A DNA stretch of 64,000 nucleotides from an uncultured Clostridia bacterium (GTDB lineage: Bacteria > Bacillota > Clostridia > Oscillospirales > Ruminococcaceae). This document shows positions 63,721 to 64,000 of this stretch, piece after piece. How positions within the stretch are numbered: position 1 is the first letter of the stretch; each line of letters starts with the position of its first letter. The stretch lies in contig CANQTP010000009.1 of NCBI GenBank assembly GCA_947626755.1, positions 1 to 64,000 on the forward strand. The letters are read 5' to 3'. The notes beneath the pieces were generated by a model, which was given only the letters and a program-made list of their open reading frames with translations, had not been told where the DNA came from and made no database searches. A program made the position numbers and the translations under genes.

Positions 63721-63723
63721 ATC

Positions 63724-63780
63724 AAGCTTGGAAACGGGCATTTTTCCCTTAAAATGTCCACGATCCAAGCTTTGTTGTTT
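63724..63780 (+). terminator. Terminator after tRNA-Leu
   Basis: AAGCTTGGA pairs with TCCAAGCTT, and inside it GGGCATTTT pairs with AAAATGTCC; TGTTGTTT follows. Confidence 0.65.
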
Positions 63781-63826
63781 ATTTGCAGAATATTTCCATT
63801 GCCGTCTAAAAATTCTTGTAAAACTA

Positions 63827-63855
63827 TTGTAATTTATTGTGAAATGCTGTATAAT
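63827..63855 (+). promoter_or_regulatory. Sigma-A promoter of the trkA-like gene
   Basis: TTGTAA and TATAAT at 17-base spacing with a roughly 55-base leader before the start codon. Confidence 0.65.
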
Positions 63856-63917
63856 AAATGTGTATATTTTTTTGAAGAGAGGAGATGTTCCGCTCGTGCG
63901 GGACGCTGTTTCTTAAA

Positions 63918-64000
63918 ATGAATATTTTGGTCATCGGCTGTGGAAAGGTCGGTTATACCCTTTGCAACAGGCTGTCCGAACAGGGACATTACGTTTCGGT
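63918..64000 (+). CDS. TrkA-like potassium uptake protein (N-terminal part only)
   Basis: The visible residues MNILVIGCGKVGYTLCNRLS form the Rossmann GxGxxG motif of RCK/TrkA proteins, which bind NAD(H) and gate potassium channels at the membrane. The gene runs off the window. The start is uncertain: an in-frame ATG at 63885 directly follows GGAG with no spacing, and ATG 63918 has no clear site but begins the conserved motif. Confidence 0.75.
   Translation, partial: MNILVIGCGKVGYTLCNRLSEQGHYVS

Noticed and set aside
63640-63921. 93-codon open frame across the tRNA gene and its terminator
   Set aside because: It covers tRNA-Leu, a terminator and a promoter and has no protein-like composition.

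Overview
The window reads as chromosome of a low- to mid-GC Gram-positive anaerobe of class Clostridia, most likely Oscillospiraceae (Ruminococcus-like). Reasons: Gram-positive house-keeping order (phoH-ybeY-dgkA-era-yqzL-recO), sporulation-lineage membrane genes (YqfC, YqfD, YlbJ-like, YtaF-like), a PyrR-attenuated pyr operon with a class 1B dihydroorotate dehydrogenase (pyrK-pyrD), strong AGGAGG ribosome sites, TTGACA-17-TATAAT promoters and many lipoprotein signal peptides. The species cannot be fixed from the sequence alone. No rRNA, CRISPR array, insertion sequence or prophage was seen; one tRNA (Leu, CAG) lies near the right end.

Layout. 1-6.1 kb: surface and envelope genes (DUF4358-type lipoprotein, SGNH hydrolase, orphan solute-binding lipoprotein, membrane-anchored protein, MacA-like adaptor and MacB-like permease without an ATPase). 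6.1-7.2 kb: solitary Xer-type recombinase. 7.3-13.5 kb: M16 peptidase pair, lgt, folD, then a penicillin-binding protein whose ribosome site lies inside the folD terminator hairpin. 13.5-16.5 kb: sporulation-type membrane proteins. 16.5-24.3 kb: phoH, ybeY, dgkA, era, yqzL, recO, mutS2, a transglutaminase-like protein and a HAD phosphatase. 24.3-29.0 kb: EAL/HDOD protein, L21 leader with rplU-rpmA, a lone radical SAM protein and a CmpB-type membrane protein. 29.1-38.7 kb: pyrimidine operon pyrR-pyrC-GNAT-pyrF-carA-carB-pyrK-pyrD behind a PyrR attenuator; pyrB and pyrE are not in it. 38.7-42.9 kb: ytaF-like, birA, DUF4830-type, feoA-like and a zinc-ribbon membrane protein. 43-47.6 kb: rpsL-rpsG-fusA-tuf. 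47.7-49.4 kb: GH13 enzyme fused to a DUF1653-type domain. 49.5-57.2 kb: an AT-rich accessory region of lipoproteins, three of which share almost the same roughly 100-bp ribosome-site and signal-peptide cassette joined to unrelated mature domains, plus a decayed small gene and a large lipoprotein built from a triplicated module. 57.3-60.5 kb: GntR-ABC transporter-DUF896-nspC operon on the minus strand. 60.6-64 kb: AI-2E family permease, DUF362 protein, beta-carbonic anhydrase, tRNA-Leu and the start of a trkA-like gene.

How the genes fit together. Most are core functions: translation (rplU, rpmA, rpsL, rpsG, fusA, tuf, ybeY, era), pyrimidine and one-carbon metabolism, DNA repair and recombination (recO, mutS2, xer) and envelope biogenesis (lgt, PBP, dgkA). 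The numerous lipoproteins depend on lgt, which is itself in the window. The most unusual parts are the shared-leader lipoprotein cluster, the terminator/ribosome-site overlap before the PBP gene, the GH13-DUF1653 fusion, the orphan radical SAM protein and the L27 gene that lacks both the usual Firmicutes N-terminal extension and its Prp protease partner.
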